A DNA stretch of 64,000 nt, taken from the NCBI RefSeq assembly GCF_017916365.1, contig NZ_JAFMSU010000001.1, forward strand, positions 434,001 to 498,000, read 5' to 3'. Of this stretch, positions 24,940 through 33,462 are shown in pieces. Under the pieces are notes generated by a model, which was given only the letters and a program-made list of their open reading frames with translations, was not told the origin of the DNA and searched no databases. Source of the DNA: Rufibacter roseolus. Lineage in GTDB: Bacteria; Bacteroidota; Bacteroidia; Cytophagales; Hymenobacteraceae. Numbering within the stretch: the stretch's first letter is position 1; the number at the start of each line of letters is the position of its first letter. Both the position numbers and the translations under genes were made by a program.

Positions 24940-26409
24940 CTATTGCTGATCCCACCAAACTGGGATGGTCACATAATCCTGGGCACCCCAGCCCATTCTG
25001 GCTACTTCAGTTGGGTTAAACTGCGTCTCAGTTTGGGCAGGAGGGAGGCGACGAACTACTTTACCGTTCAGCAGGGCGTTCACGCCGGTTGGCATCTGGA
25101 AACCTGGGTAGATGGTAGGATCGAAATCAAATCTGCGCATGTCTGACCAGGACTCTGGGTTCAGGAACATGGCAATGTACTTCTGCTCCATGATGTTCTT
25201 CAGGGTCAGGGTAGTCTCGCTCTGGGCTACGGCCGCGCTGGCCATGTACGTAGCTTGGGCAGCCGCAGCTACTCCCAGCTTGGTCATGTGCGCAGTTATA
25301 CCGGCTTTGTAAGCGGTAAAGGCACGGGTTTTGTCACCCTTCCGGAAAGCAGCTTCTGCCTCAATGAAACGCATCTCAGCATTGGTCACCATCGGGAAAG
25401 GGCTGTTGTCTGTAGAGTAGTAACCGCCATAGATATCTGTGGCAGCAAGGGCTGGCGAAGAACCAGCGCCTGGTACGGCTCCGTTGCTCAGGGTTGGGGA
25501 GATGATAGGGAAACGAGGATCATCAGCCGCGGTGGCATCACCCAGCAAGGTGGTTCCGTTCAGCAGGTTCACGAACATTTTGCCAAAGGTATAGCTGGCA
25601 AAGTTTGCTCTGGTAGGCCCGAAGATGCTGGTAGTGGCAGACTCCACGCTGGTAGGTTGTCTGTAGCCCAGCATGGCGTCATCGGCGTTGGATTTGATTC
25701 CTTTGTCAATGGCGGCCAGAACGGCATCTGGATTGTAATTGGCTTTCTTGGTCAAGTGGTTCAGCTGACGAGCCTTAATAGAGTTCACCAGTTTGATCCA
25801 TTTGCTTACATCACCCTGGTACAGGATATCGCCGCTTACCGGGTTAGCGGTATAGAACGGGCGCTTGTTCTCCGTGGCAGGCTTAGAGAACTCCACCTCA
25901 GCCTCATCCAACAAGGTAAGGATGGTAGAATAGATCTGCTCCTGCGGATCATACTTAGGCGCAATGTTGGTGTATCCTTGCCACGCCTCGGTGTAAGGAA
26001 CATCGCCCAGCATATCGGTCAGGTGGGCCATGATGATCGCTTTCATGGCTTTGCCAGCTCCTACATAATAAGGAGAACCCTCAGCCGCCGCTGACTCCAT
26101 CATGGGGCCAATGTTGCTACCCACCAGGTAATAGGTGTTGTTGAAGGTAGAGGTAGAGTTACTTGGCGTGAAGAAGTACTGGTCAGTGGTGATGTTGGCC
26201 GTTCTACCGGCAATGTTCTGCGTGATCTGCCCCACTCTCAGCTCAGACAGAAGCTGCACCTGCAGACCGTTGCCAATGATGCTTGGCAGCAGGTAATTAG
26301 GCGTAGTGGAAACCGGGTTGTTTGGATCTTCATTGACATCCAAAAAATTGTCGCAGGAGGTAAGCCCTAAGCCTACCACTGCGCAAAAACCTATGATAAA
26401 TTTTTTCAT
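24940..26409 (-). CDS. SusD/RagB-like outer-membrane lipoprotein (SusD-like_2)
   Basis: 489-residue nutrient-binding lipoprotein with the lipobox GLTSCDNFLDVNEDPNNP (Cys near residue 19). The NEDPNNP start and the helical TPR-like N-terminal half, with the middle block MKAIIMAHLTDMLGDVPYTEA, fit the SusD-like_2 group. These proteins sit as lids over a SusC channel at the cell surface. The gene is 18 bp downstream of susC. Specific substrate (glycan or peptide) cannot be read from sequence. Confidence 0.93.
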   Translation of the reverse strand: MKKFIIGFCAVVGLGLTSCDNFLDVNEDPNNPVSTTPNYLLPSIIGNGLQVQLLSELRVGQITQNIAGRTANITTDQYFFTPSNSTSTFNNTYYLVGSNIGPMMESAAAEGSPYYVGAGKAMKAIIMAHLTDMLGDVPYTEAWQGYTNIAPKYDPQEQIYSTILTLLDEAEVEFSKPATENKRPFYTANPVSGDILYQGDVSKWIKLVNSIKARQLNHLTKKANYNPDAVLAAIDKGIKSNADDAMLGYRQPTSVESATTSIFGPTRANFASYTFGKMFVNLLNGTTLLGDATAADDPRFPIISPTLSNGAVPGAGSSPALAATDIYGGYYSTDNSPFPMVTNAEMRFIEAEAAFRKGDKTRAFTAYKAGITAHMTKLGVAAAAQATYMASAAVAQSETTLTLKNIMEQKYIAMFLNPESWSDMRRFDFDPTIYPGFQMPTGVNALLNGKVVRRLPPAQTETQFNPTEVARMGWGAQDYVTIPVWWDQQ

Positions 26410-26427
26410 GATTTGAGTCTCAATAAA

Positions 26428-29400
26428 CTAGAAGGATAATTTCACGCCGAAGTCAACACCTTTGGTACCTGGCACGCTTCCGTAGTCGAAGCCACCGGAA
26501 CCACCACCACGAACACCCGCTCCGGCAGAAGCTGTTTCTGGGTCAGATCCTGAATATTTGGTCAAAAGGACGAGGTTACGGCCCGTCACGTTCAGTTCCA
26601 CGTTTTTGAAAGGAATGCGTCCGAAAGCTGATTTAGGCAATTTGTAGGCCAGGGTCACGTAACGCAGACGGATCCAGGAAGCGTCTTCAATGAAGTCATC
26701 ACCTACCACAGACATGATGTTACGGTAGTAGCTCTCTGTCAATTCTACTTCTCTGGTGTTAGGCACGTAGGTTACTTTTCCATCGGCACCGGTCACGGCT
26801 ACCACACCTGGGAACACAGCTTTTTTATAACGGTCCAACGTACGGGTGCTCAAACCGCTGTTTACCAGGGTAGCCTCGTTACCGTTCACCACCACGCCGC
26901 CTTTGCGGATATCAGTCAGGAAAGAAAGCGACAGGTTGTTGTAGTTGAAGGTGTTGGTGATTTGCAGGGTATAGTCTGGGGCGCGGTCACCGGCATACGT
27001 GAATTTCTGGTCCACAAAGGTTGGGTAACCAGCGGCGCTGATGATCATCTGGCCGTCTGGAGCACGCTCATACTGCATGGCGCTCAGGCCGCTCAAAGAA
27101 CCACCTTGGAACACACCACCTCTAGCGAAGCCTACAATCCAGGCATCTGATTGGTAAATCTCAGTTAATGGATAAGGGATGCTTACTACTTTGCTTCTGT
27201 TGCGGGCGAAGTTGGCTACTACATCCCAGGCAAAGCCACCTTTCTGGATAGCCGTTCCTGACAAGATTGCCTCAACCCCTTTGTTCTCTACGGTTCCGCC
27301 GTTCACGTACTGCAGAATGAAACCAGAAGCCTGGCTCAGACGCGGCGCGATGATCTGGTCAACGGTTCTGTCATTATAATAAGTAACGTTGAAACGCAGG
27401 TTGTTTTTAGAGAAGTTGAAGTCCAGGCCAGTCTCAAAGGAGTTCTTGGTCTCTGGCTTCAGCTCTGGGTTACCACCGAAGAAGTTGTTCCGGAAACCAC
27501 CGCCCAGGAAGGTGTTGTTGGTCAACGGAGAAGTAACGCGGTAAGGAGGAGAATCTTTACCTACCTGCGCGTAAGAGATGTTGAATTTACCAAACTTCAG
27601 GAAAGAGCCTGAGCTAAGCGGCAGGTGCTCTGTGAACACGTAACCCAAGCTGGCAGAACCGTAGGCGAAAGAACGATTTTTCACCGGAAGGGTAGAAGAC
27701 CAGTCATTACGGCCCTGCAATTCCAGGAACAGGAAGTTGTCATAGTCAAAGCTTACCCGACCAAACGCCCCAATCAAACGACGCAGGGAGTTCCGCTGAA
27801 TCACGCTGCGGTTGGTGGTGTTGTTCAGGCCCACAAAGTCTGGATTCTGGAAAATCAGACCTAAGTAGTCAACGCCTTTGGTCTCGGTTTGCTCAACGGT
27901 GTTACCCAATACCAAGCCCACGCCAAATTTCTCAGTGATGTTCTTGTTGGCGGTTACCACAAAGTTAGAGGTGTACTGCTGGAACTGGTTCACAGAGATA
28001 GCCAGACCACCAGATTGGTTGTTAGGCAAAGAAGTACCTGGAGAACGCACACTCTGGGTACGCTCGGTGTACACATCGGTACCAACGCGGTAGTTGATCT
28101 TTAACCATTTAGTAGGATCCAAGGTGATGCCTACGTTACCAATGATACGGTCGGTACGATCGGTCTGCGGGTTTTTGTTAACCGTGAAGTAAGGGTTGTC
28201 AATGTCACCGGTTACGCTCTCTAACAGTCTACGGCGTGAACCGTCTGGGTTTTGCCAGTCAGACATGTTGTCGTTTAGCGGCCAGTTAAAGATACTTACC
28301 AGGAAACCACCGGTTCCGCCAAACAGACCCGGGCCTTGCAACGCTCTTTTACCGCTTGTCTGTAAGTAGTTGGCAGATCCGTCAAATGAAAGCTTGTCGT
28401 TGAATTTAGCTGTACCAGACACCCGCACCGAGTTCTTCTCATACTCGGTCTCAGGCACCACCCCACCCTGGTCTAAGTGGTTTGCGGAGATATAGAAACT
28501 GGTTTTCTCTGAGCCGCCCGAGATGCTCAGGTTGTGGTTCATCTTAAAGCCGGTCTGGAAGAAATCTTCCACGTTGTTGTAGACAGGTTGCCCTTCCTGG
28601 AACTTAGGTCCCCAAGATCTGCGGGTAGTAGCGTCAAACACCCCGTTGGTTCCCTGCTGGTACACCTGCTGCACTTCAGGCAGTCTGTTTACCTGGTCCA
28701 TTGAGAAAAGACCGTTGTAGGTGATAGAGGTCTGACCAGCCACGCCTTTTTTGGTAGTGATGATCACGGCACCGTTACCGGCACGCAGACCATATAACGC
28801 TGCCGCGGCAGGTCCTTTCAACACGGTGATAGAAGCAATGTCATCTGGGTTGATGTCACCGGCGCGGTTAGAGGCACCCACCGAGCGACCCAACATCCCG
28901 TTGAAACCGCTACCGGCACCGGGCGCAGTTGACTCCTGGAACGAGGAGTTGTCTACCGGAATACCGTCAATCACAAATAAAGGCTGGTTGTCACCGTCAA
29001 TAGAAGAACCCCCTCTGATAACGATGCTGGAGCCTTCGCCGGCACCCCCGCCGGAACTAGTGATGTTCACCCCGGCCACTTTCCCTTGCAGGGCGTTCAC
29101 CACGTTCTGCTGACGAGACTCTTCCAGGGCCGCACCGCTTACCTCTTGCACGGCATAGTTGATGCTCTTCCGCTCCTGGGCAATGTTGAAACCGGTTACT
29201 ACCACTTCCTCCAAAGCCTTGGAATCTGAAACCAGCACAATGTTGATGGTATTGTCTACGCCAATGGTGCGCTCCTGCGGAACCATACCAATGAAACTGA
29301 ACACTAACACGCTACCCGGCGCCGCCTGGATAGAGTATCTACCCTCGGCATCGGTGGAGACACCGTTGGAGGACCCTTTTACTACCACACTCACGCCGGG

Positions 29401-29520
29401 CATGGCGGAGTTGTCTTCAGAAGAGGTGACCCTTCCGGTAATGGTTCTGCTTTGGGCAAAACCCGCCTGCGCAATGCAGATGCACAGGGCAAATAGAATT
29501 AGCCGTAACATTATTCTCAT
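26428..29520 (-). CDS. SusC/RagA family TonB-linked outer-membrane protein
   Basis: 1030-residue TonB-dependent transporter. A signal peptide (about 1-22, ending GFAQ) is followed by a carboxypeptidase-regulatory-like domain (ITGRVTSSEDNSAMPGVSVVVKG, to about 105). Then comes the plug (IVIRGGSSIDGDNQPLFVIDG, about 170-190) and a 22-strand barrel with a C-terminal aromatic end. It imports large nutrients together with the SusD partner encoded next. Start may be Met1 or Met4. No glycoside hydrolase, peptidase or regulator gene flanks the operon. Confidence 0.95.
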   Translation of the reverse strand: MRIMLRLILFALCICIAQAGFAQSRTITGRVTSSEDNSAMPGVSVVVKGSSNGVSTDAEGRYSIQAAPGSVLVFSFIGMVPQERTIGVDNTINIVLVSDSKALEEVVVTGFNIAQERKSINYAVQEVSGAALEESRQQNVVNALQGKVAGVNITSSGGGAGEGSSIVIRGGSSIDGDNQPLFVIDGIPVDNSSFQESTAPGAGSGFNGMLGRSVGASNRAGDINPDDIASITVLKGPAAAALYGLRAGNGAVIITTKKGVAGQTSITYNGLFSMDQVNRLPEVQQVYQQGTNGVFDATTRRSWGPKFQEGQPVYNNVEDFFQTGFKMNHNLSISGGSEKTSFYISANHLDQGGVVPETEYEKNSVRVSGTAKFNDKLSFDGSANYLQTSGKRALQGPGLFGGTGGFLVSIFNWPLNDNMSDWQNPDGSRRRLLESVTGDIDNPYFTVNKNPQTDRTDRIIGNVGITLDPTKWLKINYRVGTDVYTERTQSVRSPGTSLPNNQSGGLAISVNQFQQYTSNFVVTANKNITEKFGVGLVLGNTVEQTETKGVDYLGLIFQNPDFVGLNNTTNRSVIQRNSLRRLIGAFGRVSFDYDNFLFLELQGRNDWSSTLPVKNRSFAYGSASLGYVFTEHLPLSSGSFLKFGKFNISYAQVGKDSPPYRVTSPLTNNTFLGGGFRNNFFGGNPELKPETKNSFETGLDFNFSKNNLRFNVTYYNDRTVDQIIAPRLSQASGFILQYVNGGTVENKGVEAILSGTAIQKGGFAWDVVANFARNRSKVVSIPYPLTEIYQSDAWIVGFARGGVFQGGSLSGLSAMQYERAPDGQMIISAAGYPTFVDQKFTYAGDRAPDYTLQITNTFNYNNLSLSFLTDIRKGGVVVNGNEATLVNSGLSTRTLDRYKKAVFPGVVAVTGADGKVTYVPNTREVELTESYYRNIMSVVGDDFIEDASWIRLRYVTLAYKLPKSAFGRIPFKNVELNVTGRNLVLLTKYSGSDPETASAGAGVRGGGSGGFDYGSVPGTKGVDFGVKLSF

Positions 29521-30120
29521 AAATAAGGATTTAGGGGTGTACTGATTGTTGTTGTTGATCTGCGGAATTCTGAGAAAGTGAATAAATCAATGTATGGAGA
29601 TAGATGGTAAGTAGGTAAACCTTGGCATAAACCACTGATTGGCAAGGCAGGCGCAAAATTATAGATTTGCTAAAAACTTACTCTTCTTTAAGCCGCAATT
29701 TATTTTTTTCATCAAAAATTGCTTTGTTTAGGATGAAGTTTTCAGAAAAGGCCCTTAAAACGATAATTTAACCAGTTTACCTAAGTATAGGGTAGAGTCT
29801 ATATGAAATTTGATTGGAAAATTATAAAAAACCTGGCAAAGCATCACTAGCAATTGTAAGTATTTTTAATTTAAAGCCGGCACGTGTTAATTTTTGTTTT
29901 TGATTAATGAAGACTTTCTTAAATAATTTACTAACACAAATGAAAGGACCCAGCTAAATACTTAAATTAGTGCCTTTCCACCTATCTTGGTCTCAGGCCG
30001 CAGATTTCCCTGCATTTCTGGCGTAAAACTGGTAAAATCTGCTATCTTGTCTTTTACAAAGTTCTGTGAACCTGCGCCTTAGCTAATCATCTTATTTTCC
30101 CACCTCTGATATCATCTTCT
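29521..30120. other. 600-bp divergent intergenic region upstream of susC
   Basis: AT-rich, no gene seen. A minus-strand box TAATTTTG (29654-29661) could be the susC -7 element, leaving a leader of about 130 nt. A forward box TAGATTTG overlaps it. A dyad copy lies at 29726. GCAGATTT (30000-30007) is inverted as AAATCTGC (30035-30042) before the 30121 gene. Confidence 0.5.
29726..29761. repeat. 36-bp dyad copy 15
   Basis: In the divergent region, far from any stop codon; right arm GAAAAGGCCCTTAAAAC. Confidence 0.65.
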
Positions 30121-31296
30121 ATGAATACAATCTCTACTTCAACATCGGCGCCAGCGGAAATGATCTCGCAAGAGGCCTTGACGAAACCCGATAAAACAAG
30201 GCTCAGGTCTCTGGATGTTTTCAGGGGAATCACGGTGCTGAGCATGATTCTGGTAAATAACCCGGGCAATTGGGGCAAGATCTACGCTCCGCTCAAGCAC
30301 GCAGAATGGCACGGATGCACCCCCACCGATCTGGTGTTTCCGTTTTTCCTTTTTATAGTGGGTGTGTCTATTGCCTATGCCTTGTCCGGCGCCAAACAGC
30401 GTCCTGAGCAGCATACGGCTACCATCTTCCGGATTATAAGGCGCGGACTTACCCTGTTTGCCCTGGGTCTGTTTCTGGCCCTCTTTCCCAAATTTGACTT
30501 CGAAACGGTCCGGATACCAGGGGTATTGGCGCGCATTGGGGTGGTTTTCATCATCGCGGCCATTATCTTCCTTAAAACTGAGCGCCGTACCCAGATTCTG
30601 ATTGCCGCTTTTCTGTTGATAGGGTATTGGGCCCTGATGATGTTTGCCCCGGTGCCCGGCATAGGGGAGGCCAACCTGCAACCTAGCACTAATCTGGCCG
30701 CCTGGCTGGACAACAAACTGCTACCCGGCCACCTCTGGAAATCAACCAAGGTCTGGGACCCGGAAGGCATTCTAAGTACATTCCCGGCGGTGGCTACTGC
30801 GCTATCAGGGGTGTTGGTAGGGCAGTGGCTCAGGAAGAAAGACGATCCCGGAAACAAAATAGCCTGGCTTATGGTGTGGGGTGTGATCTGTACCTGCCTG
30901 GGGCTCATCTGGGACCTACACTTTCCTATCAATAAAAGTATCTGGACCAGTTCCTTTGTGCTGTACACCTCGGGGTTAGCTATGCTGGGCTTAGGGCTGT
31001 GCTACTGGCTTATTGACGTGAAAGGCTATAGAAGATTCACCACGCCTTTTCTGGTGTATGGCGTGAACGCCATCACTGTTTTCTTTCTCTCCGGACTTCT
31101 GCCCAGAATCCTGTCCATGATCAAGATAGACACGCCGGCCGGTGAGGTAGACAGCAAGACATTCCTCTACGAGTCTTTCTACACGCCGTACCTGAGCCCC
31201 ATCAATGCCTCATTGGCCTGGGCCATCACCTGGATTCTCTTCTTCATGGTGTTGCTCTATGCCATGTACCGGAAGAACATCATCATCAAAGTATGA
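30121..31296 (+). CDS. NagX/HGSNAT-like transmembrane acyltransferase (DUF5009 type)
   Basis: 391-residue polytopic protein with about ten membrane helices after a soluble N-terminus. RLRSLDVFRGITVLSMILVNNPGNWG (about 26-52) and HAEWHGCTPTDLVFPFFLFIVGVSIAYAL (about 60-88) match the heparan-alpha-glucosaminide N-acetyltransferase/NagX family, including the His of AEWHG. These move acetyl groups across the membrane to amino sugars, or act in GlcNAc use. The gene stands alone between the susCD unit and dgkA. Confidence 0.88.
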   Translation: MNTISTSTSAPAEMISQEALTKPDKTRLRSLDVFRGITVLSMILVNNPGNWGKIYAPLKHAEWHGCTPTDLVFPFFLFIVGVSIAYALSGAKQRPEQHTATIFRIIRRGLTLFALGLFLALFPKFDFETVRIPGVLARIGVVFIIAAIIFLKTERRTQILIAAFLLIGYWALMMFAPVPGIGEANLQPSTNLAAWLDNKLLPGHLWKSTKVWDPEGILSTFPAVATALSGVLVGQWLRKKDDPGNKIAWLMVWGVICTCLGLIWDLHFPINKSIWTSSFVLYTSGLAMLGLGLCYWLIDVKGYRRFTTPFLVYGVNAITVFFLSGLLPRILSMIKIDTPAGEVDSKTFLYESFYTPYLSPINASLAWAITWILFFMVLLYAMYRKNIIIKV

Positions 31297-31328
31297 TCAA
31301 TTCCTTAGTCAATTGGCAAGCCTACACT

Positions 31329-31364
31329 TTTTTGCGGCCATTTTTGTGTAAATGGCCTTAAAAC
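31329..31364. repeat. 36-bp dyad copy 16
   Basis: 32 bp after the stop of the NagX-like gene; right arm GTAAATGGCCTTAAAAC. Confidence 0.65.
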
Positions 31365-31443
31365 GCAGTTAGATGTTCATTCACTTCAGGTGATGGAGAA
31401 TAGAAATTGCACCTGCCCGGCTTGCCTTGCGTAAGTACCCAAG

Positions 31444-31836
31444 ATGGAACCACAACAACCCACCTTTTTTAGAAGACGCCTGAACAGTTTCGGGTATGCT
31501 TTGAAGGGAATCACGGCGGCTTTCCGGTCTGAGATCAACCTGCGGTGGCACGTGCTGTCTGCCGGGGCGGCGGTGACGGCCGGGTTTTACTTTGGACTGA
31601 CTACCGTAGAATGGGTTATTGTCATCTTCTGCATCGGGCTGGTCTGGATGGCCGAGCTCTTTAACACGGCCTTGGAGGTGGTGGTGAACCTGGTATCGCC
31701 GGAACGGCATCCGCTGGCGGGCAAAGCCAAAGACATTGCGGCGGGAGCCGTGCTTATTGCTTCTATTACCGCTGCGCTGGCGGGGCTTTTGGTATTCTTG
31801 CCTTACGTGTGGGCCCTGTTGCAAAAGTATACGTAA
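31444..31836 (+). CDS. dgkA: diacylglycerol/undecaprenol kinase family protein
   Basis: 130-residue membrane kinase of the DgkA family, which phosphorylates diacylglycerol or, in many bacteria, undecaprenol for envelope lipid recycling. It has three membrane helices. Catalytic and metal residues are in place: Glu30 in SEINLRWH and the ELFNTALE motif at 71-78 (Glu71, Glu78). Which lipid is used cannot be told from the sequence. A leader of about 147 bp separates it from the gene before. Confidence 0.9.
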   Translation: MEPQQPTFFRRRLNSFGYALKGITAAFRSEINLRWHVLSAGAAVTAGFYFGLTTVEWVIVIFCIGLVWMAELFNTALEVVVNLVSPERHPLAGKAKDIAAGAVLIASITAALAGLLVFLPYVWALLQKYT

Positions 31837-31862
31837 ACATTCTTTCTAACCGTCACGTTTAC

Positions 31863-31870
31863 TACTTTTG
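31863..31870 (+). promoter_or_regulatory. putative -7 box of DinB-family gene
   Basis: TACTTTTG fits TAnnTTTG, 50 bp before the ATG at 31921. Confidence 0.45.
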
Positions 31871-31920
31871 CCCAAACCGGAGCGGCAGAAAGCCTCCCTG
31901 TACCCCTAATTACCTGCCCC

Positions 31921-32406
31921 ATGACTACTAACGACGTACTTAGAAACCTCACCGAATACAACATCTGGGCGAACTGGCGCGTGCTCAAAAGCTTTGACCG
32001 CATTGAGGGAGACCTCCCTGATTACGCGCAACTCATGTTCAGCCACGTCCTGAACGCCCAGGCCATCTGGATTGCCCGGATCACCGGCACCAAGAGCCCG
32101 GTTACCGTGCTGCAGCGCCATAGCCTGGCTGAGCTGCACCAACTGCATGAGCAGACCTCGGCGAAACTGGCGGAGCTGTATGACCAAGCCGATGACGCTG
32201 AGCTGAACCGCACCATTGAATACACCAACACCCAAGGCAAAGCATACTCCACCAAAGTGCAGGACATCCTTACCCACGCCATCAACCACGCAACCTACCA
32301 CCGCGGTCAGGTTGCCCGTGAGCTGCGTTTGGCCGGGCATGAGCCCATCAACTCAGACTACGTAACCTACGTGCGCATTCGCTACGGCCAGGACCTGGAG
32401 ATTTGA
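31921..32406 (+). CDS. DinB family protein
   Basis: 161-residue four-helix-bundle protein of the DinB/YfiT superfamily. The three-His metal site is visible: His42 (FSHVLNAQ), His123 and His127 (THAINHATYHRGQ). Members are metal-dependent, often thiol-linked hydrolases or transferases; the substrate of this one is unknown. The gene ends directly at a 36-bp-dyad-like repeat and a strong terminator. Confidence 0.9.
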   Translation: MTTNDVLRNLTEYNIWANWRVLKSFDRIEGDLPDYAQLMFSHVLNAQAIWIARITGTKSPVTVLQRHSLAELHQLHEQTSAKLAELYDQADDAELNRTIEYTNTQGKAYSTKVQDILTHAINHATYHRGQVARELRLAGHEPINSDYVTYVRIRYGQDLEI

Positions 32407-32451
32407 TCCAATCCTGTTTTCAGGTTAATTTCTTAAAATGACCCTTTAAAC
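32407..32451. repeat. 36-bp dyad copy 17 (expanded to about 45 bp)
   Basis: Directly after the DinB stop. CCTGTTTTCAGG and ACCCTTTAAAC are recognisable, separated by about 8 extra bases; the only clearly lengthened copy. Confidence 0.5.
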
Positions 32452-32464
32452 AGATCATGATACA

Positions 32465-32506
32465 AAAATGAAGAGGGGAGCCTATGATGGGCTCCCCTCT
32501 TCATTT
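32465..32506. terminator. bidirectional terminator
   Basis: Perfect 18-bp stem AAAATGAAGAGGGGAGCC / GGCTCCCCTCTTCATTTT with a 6-nt loop, between convergent DinB and DUF4382 genes. Confidence 0.95.
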
Positions 32507-32520
32507 TGCTGCTTTTCTTT

Positions 32521-33312
32521 CTAGTTAAGGTCTACCGCCGGAACATCGGTGATGCTGTTATTGGTGACCGTGATGTTGGTGAGTTCTTTGTTCTGGTAAG
32601 GGGCGGTGGTGCTGAACTGCAATTTGTAGGTTCCCGCCGGGATGCCCTTGATCAGGTAGCGGCCTGCGTCATCGGCGAAACCCCCTATGGTGTCATTGGC
32701 GGCGGAGATCACCAGAATGCCGGGCTTGGCGGCGGCTGGGGTCACGGTGCCTCTGATACCACCCGCGATGGCTTGCGCATACGTGCGGATAACCGGCTTC
32801 AGGTTGTATTGGCCGCTGTTCCCACGTGGAACAATTGACTTGGCCGCATCAAAGTCTAACAGTAATCTATAGGTTACATCGGCCACCAGGTCTGCGTTGA
32901 TCTGCAGTTTCAGACCCGAGGTCTGGCCGCTGGGGGTGGTAAGCGGGCGGATAGTGGTCTCACCTTTCAGTTTGAGGGAGTTGTTGTTTCCCAGCACTAA
33001 CCTGATTTGGGAAATACGTCCAGCAGGCAGGTTGGCGCTGGCGAGCAGTGTATCGCGGCCGTTGGCGAAGTCCAGAAGGTTGTATACGCCAGGATGAATG
33101 GTCTCCAGGGTTTCCCAACCAGCCTCATCATCGTTGGCTTCGCGGTGGATCTGCACGGAGCGGATATCCACGTTTACTTCTTCATAACCTCCAGGAGCAT
33201 CGGTTAGGCGTACCTCCATGCGGGAAGAACCGGCCGGGTCATTTTCATCTGAACAAGCGGCAAACCCTACAGCTGCCGTCCACAGCATTCCAAATAGCAA
33301 TCGTTTTTTCAT
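32521..33312 (-). CDS. DUF4382 domain lipoprotein
   Basis: 263-residue lipoprotein. ATG 33312 gives MKKRLLFGMLWTAAVGFAAC with the lipobox Cys at residue 20; the longer frame from 33360 would bury the signal. The sequence MEVRLTDAPGGYEEVNVDIRSVQIH after the signal is the hallmark of DUF4382. A C-terminal carboxypeptidase-regulatory-like fold follows (about 185-263: GGIRGTVTPAAAKPG, AGRYLIKGIPAGTYKLQF). Both parts are beta-sandwiches, consistent with an envelope adhesion or scaffolding role; no function is established. Confidence 0.85.
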   Translation of the reverse strand: MKKRLLFGMLWTAAVGFAACSDENDPAGSSRMEVRLTDAPGGYEEVNVDIRSVQIHREANDDEAGWETLETIHPGVYNLLDFANGRDTLLASANLPAGRISQIRLVLGNNNSLKLKGETTIRPLTTPSGQTSGLKLQINADLVADVTYRLLLDFDAAKSIVPRGNSGQYNLKPVIRTYAQAIAGGIRGTVTPAAAKPGILVISAANDTIGGFADDAGRYLIKGIPAGTYKLQFSTTAPYQNKELTNITVTNNSITDVPAVDLN

Positions 33313-33399
33313 AATAAAAAGGTGAGTAGGAACAAGACCACCCATTTTGGCGGCCGCCACCTTATACGCAAGACTGGCGGAGAGTTGCTACACAATAAT

Positions 33400-33446
33400 A
33401 GAGCCGTTTTTAGCCTATTCTAAGAAAAACGGCTAAAAACGGCTCT
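33400..33446 (-). terminator. terminator built from 36-bp dyad copy 18
   Basis: Perfect 16-bp stem AGAGCCGTTTTTAGCC / GGCTAAAAACGGCTCT around a 15-nt loop, 17 bp past the AsmA-like stop. The dyad occupies 33406-33440, with both arms mutated in a paired way. Confidence 0.85.
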
Positions 33447-33462
33447 ATTTATATGGTTATTC

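Noticed and set aside
32815-32835. A second parS-like site around CACGTGGAACA
   Set aside because: Only the right half resembles parS; the left half is offset, and the site is inside the DUF4382 coding sequence.
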